Assembly: GCA_016235265.1 (NCBI GenBank)
Contig: JACRLI010000019.1
Location: 114,351-178,350, forward strand
From: Candidatus Eisenbacteria bacterium
Lineage (GTDB): Bacteria > Eisenbacteria > RBG-16-71-46 > JACRLI01
Direction of reading: 5' to 3'
Length of the DNA: 64,000 bases
How positions within the stretch are numbered: the first letter of the stretch is position 1; the number at the start of each line of letters is the position of its first letter. The position numbers and the translations under genes are program-made. This document shows, one piece after another, positions 7,479 through 15,037 of the stretch. The notes under the pieces are model-generated. The model was given only the letters and a program-made list of their open reading frames with translations. It did not search any database and was not told the DNA's origin.

Positions 7479-10136
7479 ATGTCGAGATCTCGTTGCGATT
7501 CCCGGCGGCCGTGGAAATCCACGGTGGCGCTGGTGCCTGTTCTCCTCGCCTGCATGGCGGCCTGCGCGGCCGCCACGCAGGTCACGTTCCGCTACCAGCC
7601 GGTCATCGGTGGCGTGTCGTCGGTCGCGGTGGCCGGCGACTTCAACGGCTGGAATGTCAGCGCCAATCCCATGGCCGACCCCGGCAAGACCGGCGTGTAC
7701 CAGGCGGTGGTGGAGTTGCCCCCGGGGCGCGTGATGTACAAGTTCGTGGTGAACGGCAGCCAGTGGATCACCGACGAGAGCGCCGCGGACTTCTCGCCCG
7801 ACGGCTTCGGCGGGCAGAATTCGGTGCTGATCGTCACCGACAAGCCGGTGGTCGCGGGCCTGGGCTCCACGGTTAAGAAGGTGGAGGCCCCCAAGGCCGG
7901 CCTGCGTCGGGTGCCGTTCCGCTTCAAGCCCGCCACGCCGGTGCAGTCCGTGTGCCTGGCCGGCGCGTTCAACGACTGGACCGTCGGCAAGACCCCGATG
8001 ACCGCCGCCGGGGGGGAGTACACCGTCACGCTGCTGCTGCCGCCGGGCGAGTATCCGTACAAGTTTGTGCTCGACGGCAGCCAGTGGACCCAGGACAAGG
8101 CCGGCGAGGACGGGAACGTGGACGATGGCTTCGGCGGGAAGAACTCCCTGCGCCGCGTGGATGACCGGTTCGCCGCGATCGAAGTGAAGCAGGGCGACGG
8201 AGAGATCTTCCCCGACGGGGTCGAGCACGCCCAGGGACCCGGCGAGGTGAACAACCTGGGCGGCGGCCGCGTCCAGTTCACCGCCCGCGCCCACCGCGAC
8301 GACGTGGAGTCGGTGGACCTCGAGGTGTTCGGCGGCGGCGCGCCGGTGGTGACGCCGATGTCGCCGGTGAACCGGGACAAGGTGTTCGACTACTACCGCG
8401 CCGAGGTGACCGTGCCGGCGTCGGGCGCCGGGTACGTGTTCCGCTACACCGACGGCGGCCGGACGCAGTACCTCACGCGCAAGGGCTTCGCCGCCTCCGA
8501 TGCGCAGGAGCGCTTCACGTTCGACGCCGCGAAGTTCCCCCCGTTCACCACCCCGGACTGGGTGAAGAACGGCGTCATCTACCAGATCTTCCCCGACCGG
8601 TTCCGCAACGGGAGCCAGGCCAACGATCCCGATTTCAAGGAGTGGTACTACCGGGGCAAGTCGGGCGCCGAGCCGAAGGGCCCGATCGACGTGGAGATCC
8701 AGGAGTACTACCACCTGGTGAAGGACTGGTCGAACAACGCGGTCATGACCCAGTGCCCGTGGACGAAGGACGGCCGCGACTGGATGGCCTTCTACGGCGG
8801 GGACGTGGAGGGCGTGCGCCAGAGCCTGGACTACCTCAAGGACCTCGGCGTCACGGTGATCTACTTCAACCCGCTGTTTCAGGGCAAGTCCACGCACAAG
8901 TACGACGCCACCGACTACCGGGCCATCGACCCGCACTTCGGCACCAACGGGGAGTTCAGGACATTCGTGAGCGAGGCCAAGGCCAGGGGCATCCGCATCA
9001 TCCTGGACATCGTCTACAACCACTCCGGCAACACCCACTGGGCGTTCAAGGACGCCGTGGACAACGGCCCGAAGAGCCCCTACTACAACTGGTACGGCTT
9101 CCGGCAGTGGCCGCTTCCCGAGGGCTGGCCCAACGTGGGGCGCAGCTGGAAGCCCTCCGACTACTACGAATGCTGGTGGAACTTCGGGGACCTGCCCGCG
9201 CTGAAGTTCGACCTGGCGCACTCGCACGCCGAGGCCGCCCGCTTCGAGGACACCACGCAGGTGAAGGTGAACGGGCCGCTGGTGAGCCACCTGCTCGATG
9301 CCACCGAGTACTGGCTCAAGGAGGTGGACGCCGACGGCGTGCGCCTGGACGTGCCCAACGAGGTGCCGCGCTGGTTCTGGAAGATGTTCAACCAGCGGGT
9401 GAAGTCGGTGAAGCCGGACGCCTACATCGTGGGAGAATTGTGGGGCAACGCCACCGACTGGGTGAAGCCGGGCGTGTTCGACGCGGTGATGAACTACGCC
9501 TTCTTCCGCGACCCGGTGAGCAAGTTCCTGGGGATGGGACAGGGCACCGCGGCGGAGTTCGACGCCACGCTGGCCACCGGGCGACTGGCGTATCCCAGCC
9601 AGGCCGTCGAGGCGCAGATGAACCTCATTGACAGCCACGACACGGTGCGCTTCCTGACCCAGGTGAACGGCGACGTGAGCCGGCTGAAGCTGGCCGCGCT
9701 CTTCAGCATGACCTACGTCGGCGCGCCCACCATCTACTACGGCGACGAGGTGGGCATGACCGGCGGCAAGGACCCGGACTGCCGCCGCACGTTCCCGTGG
9801 GAGTGGCAGCAGGATCCGCAGCGGGTGGACCTGCACGACTACTACCGCTCGCTGACCCGGCTGCGCCACGCGCACGCCGCGCTGCGCACCGGCACCTTCC
9901 GCCCCGTGCACGCCTCGGGCATGGGTTACGCGTACGTCCGCAGCGGCGGCGGCGAGGACTTCCTGGTGGTGCTCAACGCCGGCCGCCAGCCGCTGGACAT
10001 ACCCTTCGACACCGCGGCATGGGGTGGGAAGGTGACCGCCACCGACGAATTGAGCGGCAAGATCGAGGCGTGGGCCGGTTCGGCCAGCATCGCAGTGCCG
10101 GCCTCCAGCGGACGGCTGTACCGAATCACGAAGTAG
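7479..10136 (+). CDS. Exported GH13 alpha-amylase with two glycogen-binding domains
   Basis: This 885-residue enzyme is predicted to hydrolyse alpha-1,4-glucans or cyclodextrins outside the cytoplasm. The N-terminus carries a hydrophobic segment with a lipobox (LLAC, residues 22-25), so it may be a lipoprotein. Two CBM48/AMPK-type domains follow (VAVAGDFNGWN near residue 50; VCLAGAFNDWT near 160), then a neopullulanase-type N-domain. The GH13 barrel begins at WVKNGVIYQIFPDRF (near 358). Catalytic motifs are ILDIVYNHSG, DGVRLDVPNE (nucleophile Asp near 624), VGELWG (acid Glu near 651) and DSHDTVR (near 718). The overall order resembles cyclomaltodextrinase/neopullulanase enzymes. A GGGAGG precedes the ATG, and TACAAT at 7395-7400 is a possible -10. 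The gene ends just before a 32-bp palindrome. Confidence 0.9.
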   Translation: MSRSRCDSRRPWKSTVALVPVLLACMAACAAATQVTFRYQPVIGGVSSVAVAGDFNGWNVSANPMADPGKTGVYQAVVELPPGRVMYKFVVNGSQWITDESAADFSPDGFGGQNSVLIVTDKPVVAGLGSTVKKVEAPKAGLRRVPFRFKPATPVQSVCLAGAFNDWTVGKTPMTAAGGEYTVTLLLPPGEYPYKFVLDGSQWTQDKAGEDGNVDDGFGGKNSLRRVDDRFAAIEVKQGDGEIFPDGVEHAQGPGEVNNLGGGRVQFTARAHRDDVESVDLEVFGGGAPVVTPMSPVNRDKVFDYYRAEVTVPASGAGYVFRYTDGGRTQYLTRKGFAASDAQERFTFDAAKFPPFTTPDWVKNGVIYQIFPDRFRNGSQANDPDFKEWYYRGKSGAEPKGPIDVEIQEYYHLVKDWSNNAVMTQCPWTKDGRDWMAFYGGDVEGVRQSLDYLKDLGVTVIYFNPLFQGKSTHKYDATDYRAIDPHFGTNGEFRTFVSEAKARGIRIILDIVYNHSGNTHWAFKDAVDNGPKSPYYNWYGFRQWPLPEGWPNVGRSWKPSDYYECWWNFGDLPALKFDLAHSHAEAARFEDTTQVKVNGPLVSHLLDATEYWLKEVDADGVRLDVPNEVPRWFWKMFNQRVKSVKPDAYIVGELWGNATDWVKPGVFDAVMNYAFFRDPVSKFLGMGQGTAAEFDATLATGRLAYPSQAVEAQMNLIDSHDTVRFLTQVNGDVSRLKLAALFSMTYVGAPTIYYGDEVGMTGGKDPDCRRTFPWEWQQDPQRVDLHDYYRSLTRLRHAHAALRTGTFRPVHASGMGYAYVRSGGGEDFLVVLNAGRQPLDIPFDTAAWGGKVTATDELSGKIEAWAGSASIAVPASSGRLYRITK

Positions 10137-10145
10137 GGATTGAAT

Positions 10146-10177
10146 CGGGGCAGGCAGGCGGCCGCCTGCCTGCCCCG
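10146..10177. terminator. Perfect 32-bp palindrome, bidirectional terminator candidate
   Basis: A perfect dyad with two 16-bp arms (first arm CGGGGCAGGCAGGCGG) sits 9 bp after the amylase stop and 5 bp before the stop of the converging aspartokinase-like gene. The RNA hairpin would be very stable on both strands. There is no U-run, so termination may be Rho-assisted or act as an mRNA 3' end stabiliser. Confidence 0.6.
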
Positions 10178-10182
10178 TACCG

Positions 10183-10965
10183 TTACCGGCCCGCCGCGTG
10201 CGAACGGGGCGGGCCGGCCCCGTTCCAGCGCGCCTCGAGTGCCGGCGCCGGGCCTCGCGCTTCCGCCGGATCCACCCGGTTGAGCGCCGCCGCCAGCGCC
10301 GCCGCCGCCCGGGCGGAACCCCGCGGCCCCAGGCGCCGCGCCCCGCCGCGCTCGTCCCCGGCCAGGCCGCCCGGCACCACGGCCACCGGGGCACCCGGGC
10401 GCAACAGCCTCGCCCGGGCGAGTGCCGCCGTGGCCGCCAGGTCCAGGTCGGACGATCCCGGGGGACCGTGCGACTGCAAGACTTCGATGGCGTCCACGAC
10501 CTCCGCCTCCAGCCCGGCGGCGGCCAAGGCCGCCACGAACAGCGGGGCCGCCAGCCTGCCGCCGGCGGCCACCACCTCGTCCCGGCCTTCTGAGTCGATC
10601 TCGCCCTGGTCGGCGGCGTGCTCGAGGCGGACCCGCAACCGCCGCATCTGCCGGGCGAAGTCCTCCCGCGCGACCCGCAACGGCCGGCCTGCGGCCACCG
10701 CTTCCAGGACCGTCACGTGGCGGGCGTGCAATTCGTCGAGGCCGGCCTCGAACCCGCGCTCGCGGGACCCCGCGGGTGCCGGGCGGAGCATGCGTTCCAG
10801 GGCCGGCTCCACCCCGCGCAGCGCGGCGACCACCACCACGGGGGAGGAAGCCTCCGCGGCGGCGCGGACCTGCTGCACGGCTCCATGCAGCAGACCGGGC
10901 TCCGACAGCCGGTTGCCGCCGATCCGCAGGACCGGGACACAGGGAAGACGGGGAGTGCGGTGCAT
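10183..10965 (-). CDS. Truncated, degenerate aspartokinase-like protein
   Basis: This 260-residue protein follows the amino-acid-kinase fold of aspartokinases but with altered key residues. VLRIGGNRLSEP replaces VLKFGGTSV, so the phosphate-binding Lys is Arg. The middle region DEVVAAGGRLAAPLFVAALAAAG aligns with the GE-x-x-SA segment. RRLGPRGSARAAAALAAAL replaces LGRGGSDYSAA, losing the Asp. The chain stops just before the region that would read x-x-W-T-D-V-D-G, and there are no ACT domains. It is unlikely to be an active aspartate kinase; it may be a regulatory pseudoenzyme or a decaying gene. The ATG has a strong GGAAGGAGC site. A long leader with a Thr-rich peptide and a terminator-like hairpin lies upstream, as expected for threonine-pathway genes. 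Confidence 0.6.
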   Translation of the reverse strand: MHRTPRLPCVPVLRIGGNRLSEPGLLHGAVQQVRAAAEASSPVVVVAALRGVEPALERMLRPAPAGSRERGFEAGLDELHARHVTVLEAVAAGRPLRVAREDFARQMRRLRVRLEHAADQGEIDSEGRDEVVAAGGRLAAPLFVAALAAAGLEAEVVDAIEVLQSHGPPGSSDLDLAATAALARARLLRPGAPVAVVPGGLAGDERGGARRLGPRGSARAAAALAAALNRVDPAEARGPAPALEARWNGAGPPRSHAAGR

Positions 10966-11022
10966 CGGATGCTCCTTCCGGTTGCGGCCCGCCGCATCCT
11001 GTGGAACCCCGACGTCACCCCC

Positions 11023-11062
11023 AAAAGCAGAACGACCCGCTTCGGCAGTGCCGCCGCGGGTC
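11023..11062 (-). terminator. Attenuator-like terminator hairpin in the leader
   Basis: In the minus-strand transcript GACCCGC (11062-11056) pairs perfectly with GCGGGTC (11040-11034) around a 15-nt region that can fold further (GGC/GCC). It is followed by GTTCTGCTTTT, so the T-run is at 11026-11023. The hairpin lies between the leader-peptide stop and the aspartokinase-like gene. Minus-strand ACGACC at 11073-11068 can pair with GGTCGT at 11037-11032 and would disrupt the terminator 3' arm, giving a possible antiterminator. Confidence 0.5.
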
Positions 11063-11095
11063 CAGAAGGTCGTCGAACCTGGTTGGTGGGGAATC

Positions 11096-11197
11096 CTAGT
11101 CCGAAGCCACTCCCTTGCCGCGCGCGTCCGCACACCACGTAGTGGTGTGGGTGACGAGGCACATATTGGAGTGGAACTGCACGGACGAGTGGGACAT
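11096..11197 (-). CDS. Thr-rich leader peptide, 33 residues
   Basis: A short frame starts 6 nt downstream of a good -10, so the transcript would be leaderless, and ends at TAG. The peptide contains the run MCLVTHTTTWCADARGKG, with four Thr in five codons (ACC, then CAC, then ACC, ACT, ACG). The Thr codons fall inside a perfect hairpin, CACACCAC-TAC-GTGGTGTG (11147-11129). A leader peptide rich in a pathway's end product, followed by a terminator and an aspartokinase homologue, is the classic layout of threonine attenuation. That function is inferred. The frame is too short for composition statistics and no homologue is known to me. Confidence 0.5.
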   Translation of the reverse strand: MSHSSVQFHSNMCLVTHTTTWCADARGKGVASD

Positions 11198-11203
11198 AGG
11201 AGA

Positions 11204-11232
11204 ATGCTAGTGGATCGGGCCCCGGCTGTCAA
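11204..11232 (-). promoter_or_regulatory. Promoter of the leader peptide / aspartokinase-like gene
   Basis: On the minus strand there is a perfect -35 TTGACA (11232-11227), a 17-bp spacer and a -10 TAGCAT (11209-11204). The leader-peptide ATG begins at 11197, where the transcription start is expected. The aspartokinase-like ATG is about 232 nt downstream of that start. Confidence 0.65.
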
Positions 11233-11551
11233 TCCGTCGTGGCCCGAATGTTGTGGTTCGAAGAATGGCCCCGGCGGGAACCCTGAGCCCAACATCCGGC
11301 AAACCGCCCGGTGGCCAGCGCACGGCTCCCATCCCGGCTGTCCAAGCGGTTGCCGCACAACACGCTCACCATCCATGTCCACGGCTCTCCTCCACTCCAG
11401 GAAATGCCGCGTGCCCTCTCCGCGCCGCAACCTTGAGCTGGCACCGACACCGCCGGTTCCCTCCGTTGCAATGCTCCGCGAATCGGGGGAGGTTCCGGGG
11501 GGGAAGCAAACACGGGCGCCCGGCCCGCTTCGCCGGACACATTCTTCGAAG

Positions 11552-11576
11552 CACTGAGGAAACGTTTGCATCAGTG
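11552..11576. promoter_or_regulatory. LacI-type operator candidate, distal
   Basis: A dyad CACTGA...TCAGTG (6-bp arms) encloses GGAAACGTTTGCA, whose centre AAACGTTT matches the core of LacI/GalR-family operators. It differs from the generic T-G-W-A-A-R-C-G-Y-T-W-N-C-A pattern at two positions. It lies about 80 bp upstream of the lacI-family promoter. Confidence 0.45.
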
Positions 11577-11652
11577 AGAATGCATACGTGACATCTTCAG
11601 GCCGTCAAGCCCCCGAAACACCCCGATTCCGCCCCCAATCGCGAATTTGTTC

Positions 11653-11687
11653 TTGACAATCCGCCGCCTTCATGTAATCGTTTACAT
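11653..11687 (+). promoter_or_regulatory. Promoter with overlapping LacI-type operator
   Basis: A perfect -35 TTGACA (11653-11658) is followed by the dyad ATGTAATCGTTTACAT (11672-11687), with 6-bp arms ATGTAA/TTACAT around TCGT. This is one mismatch from the LacI/CcpA-family operator pattern. It covers the expected -10 region (TAATCG or nearby), so repressor binding would block transcription. The simplest reading is autoregulation of the LacI-family gene that follows. Confidence 0.6.
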
Positions 11688-11813
11688 CCCGAACCAAAAT
11701 CGTCGATCGCAGTGTTCCTGGGCCCCCCTTGGGGCGGGTCCGCCGCCAGAACGACGGCCGGCCGTCCCGCAGGGTCCTCGCGAATCCGGTCCGGCAGGGA
11801 AGGGGAGTACCCC

Positions 11814-12875
11814 TTGGCAACCATCCGCGACGTGGCCCGTGAGGCCGGTGTTTCGATCGCCACCGTCTCGCGCGTCTACAACAAGACCGCCCTGGTAAGC
11901 GAAGAGACCGCGCAGCACGTGCGGGCCGTGGCCTCGCGCATGGACTATTGGCCCAACGGGGCCGCCCGCAGCCTCATCACCAACCGCACGCACGCCATCG
12001 GCGTCCTGCTTCCCGACCTGTACGGCGAGTTCTTCTCCGAGGTGATCCGCGGGATCGACCTCGCGGCCCGCCGCGAGCGTTTCCAGGTGCTGGTGTCCAG
12101 CTCGCACGCCGACAACGACGCGCTGGTCTCGGCGGTGCGCTCCATGCGCGGGCGCATTGACGGACTGATCGCCATGGCCCCCGACGCGCGCTCGGTCTCC
12201 GCGGTCCAGGGCTTCACCCGGAACTTCCCCATCGTGCTGATTGACCCCGGCCGCGAGGTGGGCGAGTGCGGCGCCATCGCCATCGCCAACTACGACGGCG
12301 CCTACGAGATGGTCCGCCACCTCCACGGGCTGGGGCACCGATCCATCGCCACCGTGCGCGGCCCGGTCGGCAACTTCGACGCCGAGGAGCGCCTGCGGGG
12401 CTACCGCGATGCCATGCGTGACTGCGGCGCCGATTCCGCGCCGGTGCTGGAGATCCAGGGGGACTTCACGGAGTCCTCCGGCTACCGCGCCGCGGCCGAG
12501 CTGCTGCACCAGCGCCCGCGTCCCTCCGCGGTGTTCGCGGCCAACGACTACATGGCCATCGGGCTCATCGGCGCCCTGCGCGACGCCGGCTTCCGGGTGC
12601 CGCAGGACGTGGCGGTCACCGGTTTCGACGACATCGCCATCGCGCAGTACCTTACGCCGCCGCTGACCACCGTGCGCGTGGACGCCTACGAGCTCGGGGA
12701 GCGGGCGGTGCAGCAGCTGCTGCCCATGACCCGGGCGAAGAAATCCGAACCGCAGCCGCTGCAGCTGCTGCCCACCAAGCTCGTCATCCGCAGCTCGTGC
12801 GGTTCGCTGCGGCCGGAGCCGGTGGATGCCTGGAGCCGGCGCGGCCGAGGCCGGCCGATGTTGTCGTCCGGTTGA
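11814..12875 (+). CDS. LacI-family transcriptional regulator
   Basis: This 353-residue repressor has an N-terminal helix-turn-helix (ATIRDVAREAGVSIATVSRV, then YNKTALVSEETAQHV) and a periplasmic-binding-protein-like sugar domain (IGVLLPDLYGEFFSEVIRGI, FAANDYMAIGLIGALRDAG, VTGFDDIAIAQYLTPPLTTV). The frame is open further upstream to 11712. The TTG at 11814 is chosen because AGGGGAG lies 7 nt before it and the protein then starts right at the DNA-binding domain, as in other family members. The promoter about 150 bp upstream carries an operator-like dyad. It is transcribed toward the carbohydrate locus and ends 148 bp before it, so it is the likely local regulator, with an oligosaccharide as inducer. 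Confidence 0.92.
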   Translation: MATIRDVAREAGVSIATVSRVYNKTALVSEETAQHVRAVASRMDYWPNGAARSLITNRTHAIGVLLPDLYGEFFSEVIRGIDLAARRERFQVLVSSSHADNDALVSAVRSMRGRIDGLIAMAPDARSVSAVQGFTRNFPIVLIDPGREVGECGAIAIANYDGAYEMVRHLHGLGHRSIATVRGPVGNFDAEERLRGYRDAMRDCGADSAPVLEIQGDFTESSGYRAAAELLHQRPRPSAVFAANDYMAIGLIGALRDAGFRVPQDVAVTGFDDIAIAQYLTPPLTTVRVDAYELGERAVQQLLPMTRAKKSEPQPLQLLPTKLVIRSSCGSLRPEPVDAWSRRGRGRPMLSSG

Positions 12876-13023
12876 GGGCGGCCGCCGACGGAGGGATGCA
12901 CCACTGAACCGGCAGGCAGGCGAGGATCCGAAAGACGACGCCCGGAAACCCGATCCCGGTACCGGGATTCCAGAGACCGTGCTGAAGCCACCACTCTTCC
13001 CACATCCTTTGGAGGTCTCAACC

Positions 13024-14943
13024 ATGAAGACAGGACTGCTCGGTGTCCTGGTACTCTGCATCGCGCTGGGGCTGGCCGCCCCGGCGGCGGCGCAGGCCCC
13101 GCGTCAGGACGTGATCTGGGCCCGCACCACGGACGGCGCGGCGATCACCCTGGACGGCAGGTTCAACGAGCCCGCCTGGGCGCTGGCGGAATCGGTGACC
13201 ATCAAGTTCGCCATCGGTTTCGACAATGGCATTCCGGGCAGCGGCTGGAAGACCGAGGGCGGCAGCCTGCCCACGGACAAGACCAACTGCACCCTGAAGT
13301 TCCTGGTGGCGGGCAACCGGCTGTACATGGCCGCCACCCTCCGCGACAGCTCCCTCGGCGGCTCGCGCGACTTCAATCGCTTCGACGGCCTCCTGATGGG
13401 GCTCAAGGACCACTCCGACCCCAACCGGCCGGCGCCGGTGGGGGAGTACTTCTACTCGTGGTGGTACCCGGACACGGTTGCCATGCCCACCATCGGCCCC
13501 AGCACCCCGCCGGGCTTCATCGGCAAGTGGGCCACCTGGCCGCCGGGCACGGCGCGCACCCCCACCCAGGTTGACGCCTGGGACGCCGTCAGCGTGATCA
13601 AGGGCGTTCCCAACTCCGACACCGGCGTGGACACCAGCTGGAGCGTCGAGATGATGTTCAATCTGACGCCCATGGGCTACGACGTCACCAAGCCCGCGGG
13701 TGACGAGGTGGAGTGGAACCTGTCCATCTACGACCTCGACTGGTTCTGGCCGCTGAACGTGTTCCGCATGAGCGCCAACCGCACCTGGTGGCAGAGCCCG
13801 TGGGGCAACACCGCCTGGTACCACGAGGTGAAGATCCAGTCGCGGCCCTCGGTCACCATCCACTCCGGCGCGCTGCCCAGCGTGGGCCCGGAGTACCGGG
13901 TGCCGAACGCGCAGAACCTGGCCGACCCGGTGATGGACGGCCTGCTCACCGAGTCCGCGTGGGGCGCCGCACCCAGCTTCAAGATCCAGTACGGGAACTC
14001 CGACCTGCGCAACGGCTACCAGGGCGTGGGCCCGTGGCGGAGCGGCCAGTACCAGCCCACCGTCAACGGCGGGCAGGCCGCCATCGCCGACACCGGCGCC
14101 AACGCGGTGGTGAAGTACTTCTTCAAGGCCGACACGCTCTACCTCGGTTTCGACGTGACCGACCAGGTGGTGCAGTACGTGCCCGACGTGGACCGCTGGG
14201 ACGGCTTCATCGTCACGGTCAACGACCGCGGGCGCCGCGGCGCGCTGGACCACAACCTGCTCGGCCTGCGCCTGACGTTCCAGGTGGGGCCCACGGGCCT
14301 GGCGCTGGCCCAGGACTCGCTCCCCAACCTGATCGCGCGCAACGGCGCCAAGCTGGCGCTGGCGCTCAAGCCGCTGACCACCGTGGACACCACCGGCGCC
14401 ACGCCCGACCAGGGCTACACCGCGGAGCTGGCCATAGACCTGACCAAGATCGGCTATCCGGCCGGCCGCGGCGACGGCACGCTGTTCCTGGGCGTGGACT
14501 GGCTGAACGGCGAATCCTACGGGGGGGACTTCATCTCCAGCTACGCCACCCGCACCTGGTGGTTCCGGCAGTACGAGAACGAGTGCTGCCCCACGTGGGG
14601 CTACTTCGACCCGTCCATCCTGCTGGTGGGCGTGGACCAGGGCGGCACGGCCGGCAGCGGCAGGCTGGCGCTCTTCGGTAACTCTCCCAACCCGTTCCGC
14701 CGCAGCACCTCGATCCGCTACCGCCTGGCGTCGGCAGGACAGGTGACCGTGGAGGTGTTCGACATCGCCGGCCGCCGCGTCTCGACGCGCTTACTGGGGG
14801 TGCAGAAGGCCGGCTCCTACTCGGTGCCCTTCGAGCGGGCGCCCGAGGGAGCGGGGGTGTACATGTACCGGGTGAGGGTCACCGACCCGGGCACCGGGGC
14901 GCTGCTTTCGAGCGCATCGGGCAAGATGACGCTGCTGCGGTAA
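13024..14943 (+). CDS. Exported CBM9-like carbohydrate-binding protein with sorting domain
   Basis: This is a 639-residue secreted protein. It has a signal peptide (VLVLCIALGLAAPAAAQA) and two CBM9-like beta-sandwiches: one near residues 35-290 (ITLDGRFNEPAWALAESV, with FDGLLMGLKDHSDP) and one near 300-540 (VMDGLLTESAWGAAPSF, with DRWDGFIVTVND). A C-terminal FlgD-like sorting domain follows (NSPNPFRRSTSIRYRL, GVYMYRVRV). CBM9 modules bind sugar chain ends. No catalytic domain is visible, so it may be a surface glycan-binding protein in the role SusD/SusE play in Bacteroidota. A GGAGG precedes the ATG. A strong hairpin separates it from the TonB receptor. Confidence 0.78.
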   Translation: MKTGLLGVLVLCIALGLAAPAAAQAPRQDVIWARTTDGAAITLDGRFNEPAWALAESVTIKFAIGFDNGIPGSGWKTEGGSLPTDKTNCTLKFLVAGNRLYMAATLRDSSLGGSRDFNRFDGLLMGLKDHSDPNRPAPVGEYFYSWWYPDTVAMPTIGPSTPPGFIGKWATWPPGTARTPTQVDAWDAVSVIKGVPNSDTGVDTSWSVEMMFNLTPMGYDVTKPAGDEVEWNLSIYDLDWFWPLNVFRMSANRTWWQSPWGNTAWYHEVKIQSRPSVTIHSGALPSVGPEYRVPNAQNLADPVMDGLLTESAWGAAPSFKIQYGNSDLRNGYQGVGPWRSGQYQPTVNGGQAAIADTGANAVVKYFFKADTLYLGFDVTDQVVQYVPDVDRWDGFIVTVNDRGRRGALDHNLLGLRLTFQVGPTGLALAQDSLPNLIARNGAKLALALKPLTTVDTTGATPDQGYTAELAIDLTKIGYPAGRGDGTLFLGVDWLNGESYGGDFISSYATRTWWFRQYENECCPTWGYFDPSILLVGVDQGGTAGSGRLALFGNSPNPFRRSTSIRYRLASAGQVTVEVFDIAGRRVSTRLLGVQKAGSYSVPFERAPEGAGVYMYRVRVTDPGTGALLSSASGKMTLLR

Positions 14944-14962
14944 CGGCACGGATCCCGGCGCA

Positions 14963-15001
14963 CCCGGCGGGGGCGGGCCCCAGGGCCCGCCCCTTGCCGG
15001 G
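14963..15001 (+). terminator. Long GC-rich hairpin after the CBM9-like gene
   Basis: GGGGCGGGCCC (14970-14980) pairs perfectly with GGGCCCGCCCC (14983-14993), extended outside by CCCGGC/GCCGGG. It starts 20 bp after the stop, 37 bp before the next gene. It may terminate part of the transcription or protect the upstream mRNA, making the CBM9-like gene more abundant than the rest. Confidence 0.55.
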
Positions 15002-15037
15002 TCGTCACGCGTACGAGGGACGGATGAGGGGCACTCC

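Noticed and set aside
5181-10394. A 1737-codon open frame on the minus strand spanning pduS and antisense of the amylase
   Set aside because: Only the last 448 codons (from 6527) encode a real protein. The rest is antisense to the amylase and Lrp genes and is open because of the very high GC content.
11060-11090. A tRNA-like GGTTCGA stretch on the minus strand
   Set aside because: No acceptor stem, anticodon arm or D-arm can be built around it.
11129-11147. CACACCAC-TAC-GTGGTGTG taken first as a protein operator
   Set aside because: It lies inside the leader-peptide frame and transcript, where it makes better sense as an RNA hairpin over the Thr codons.
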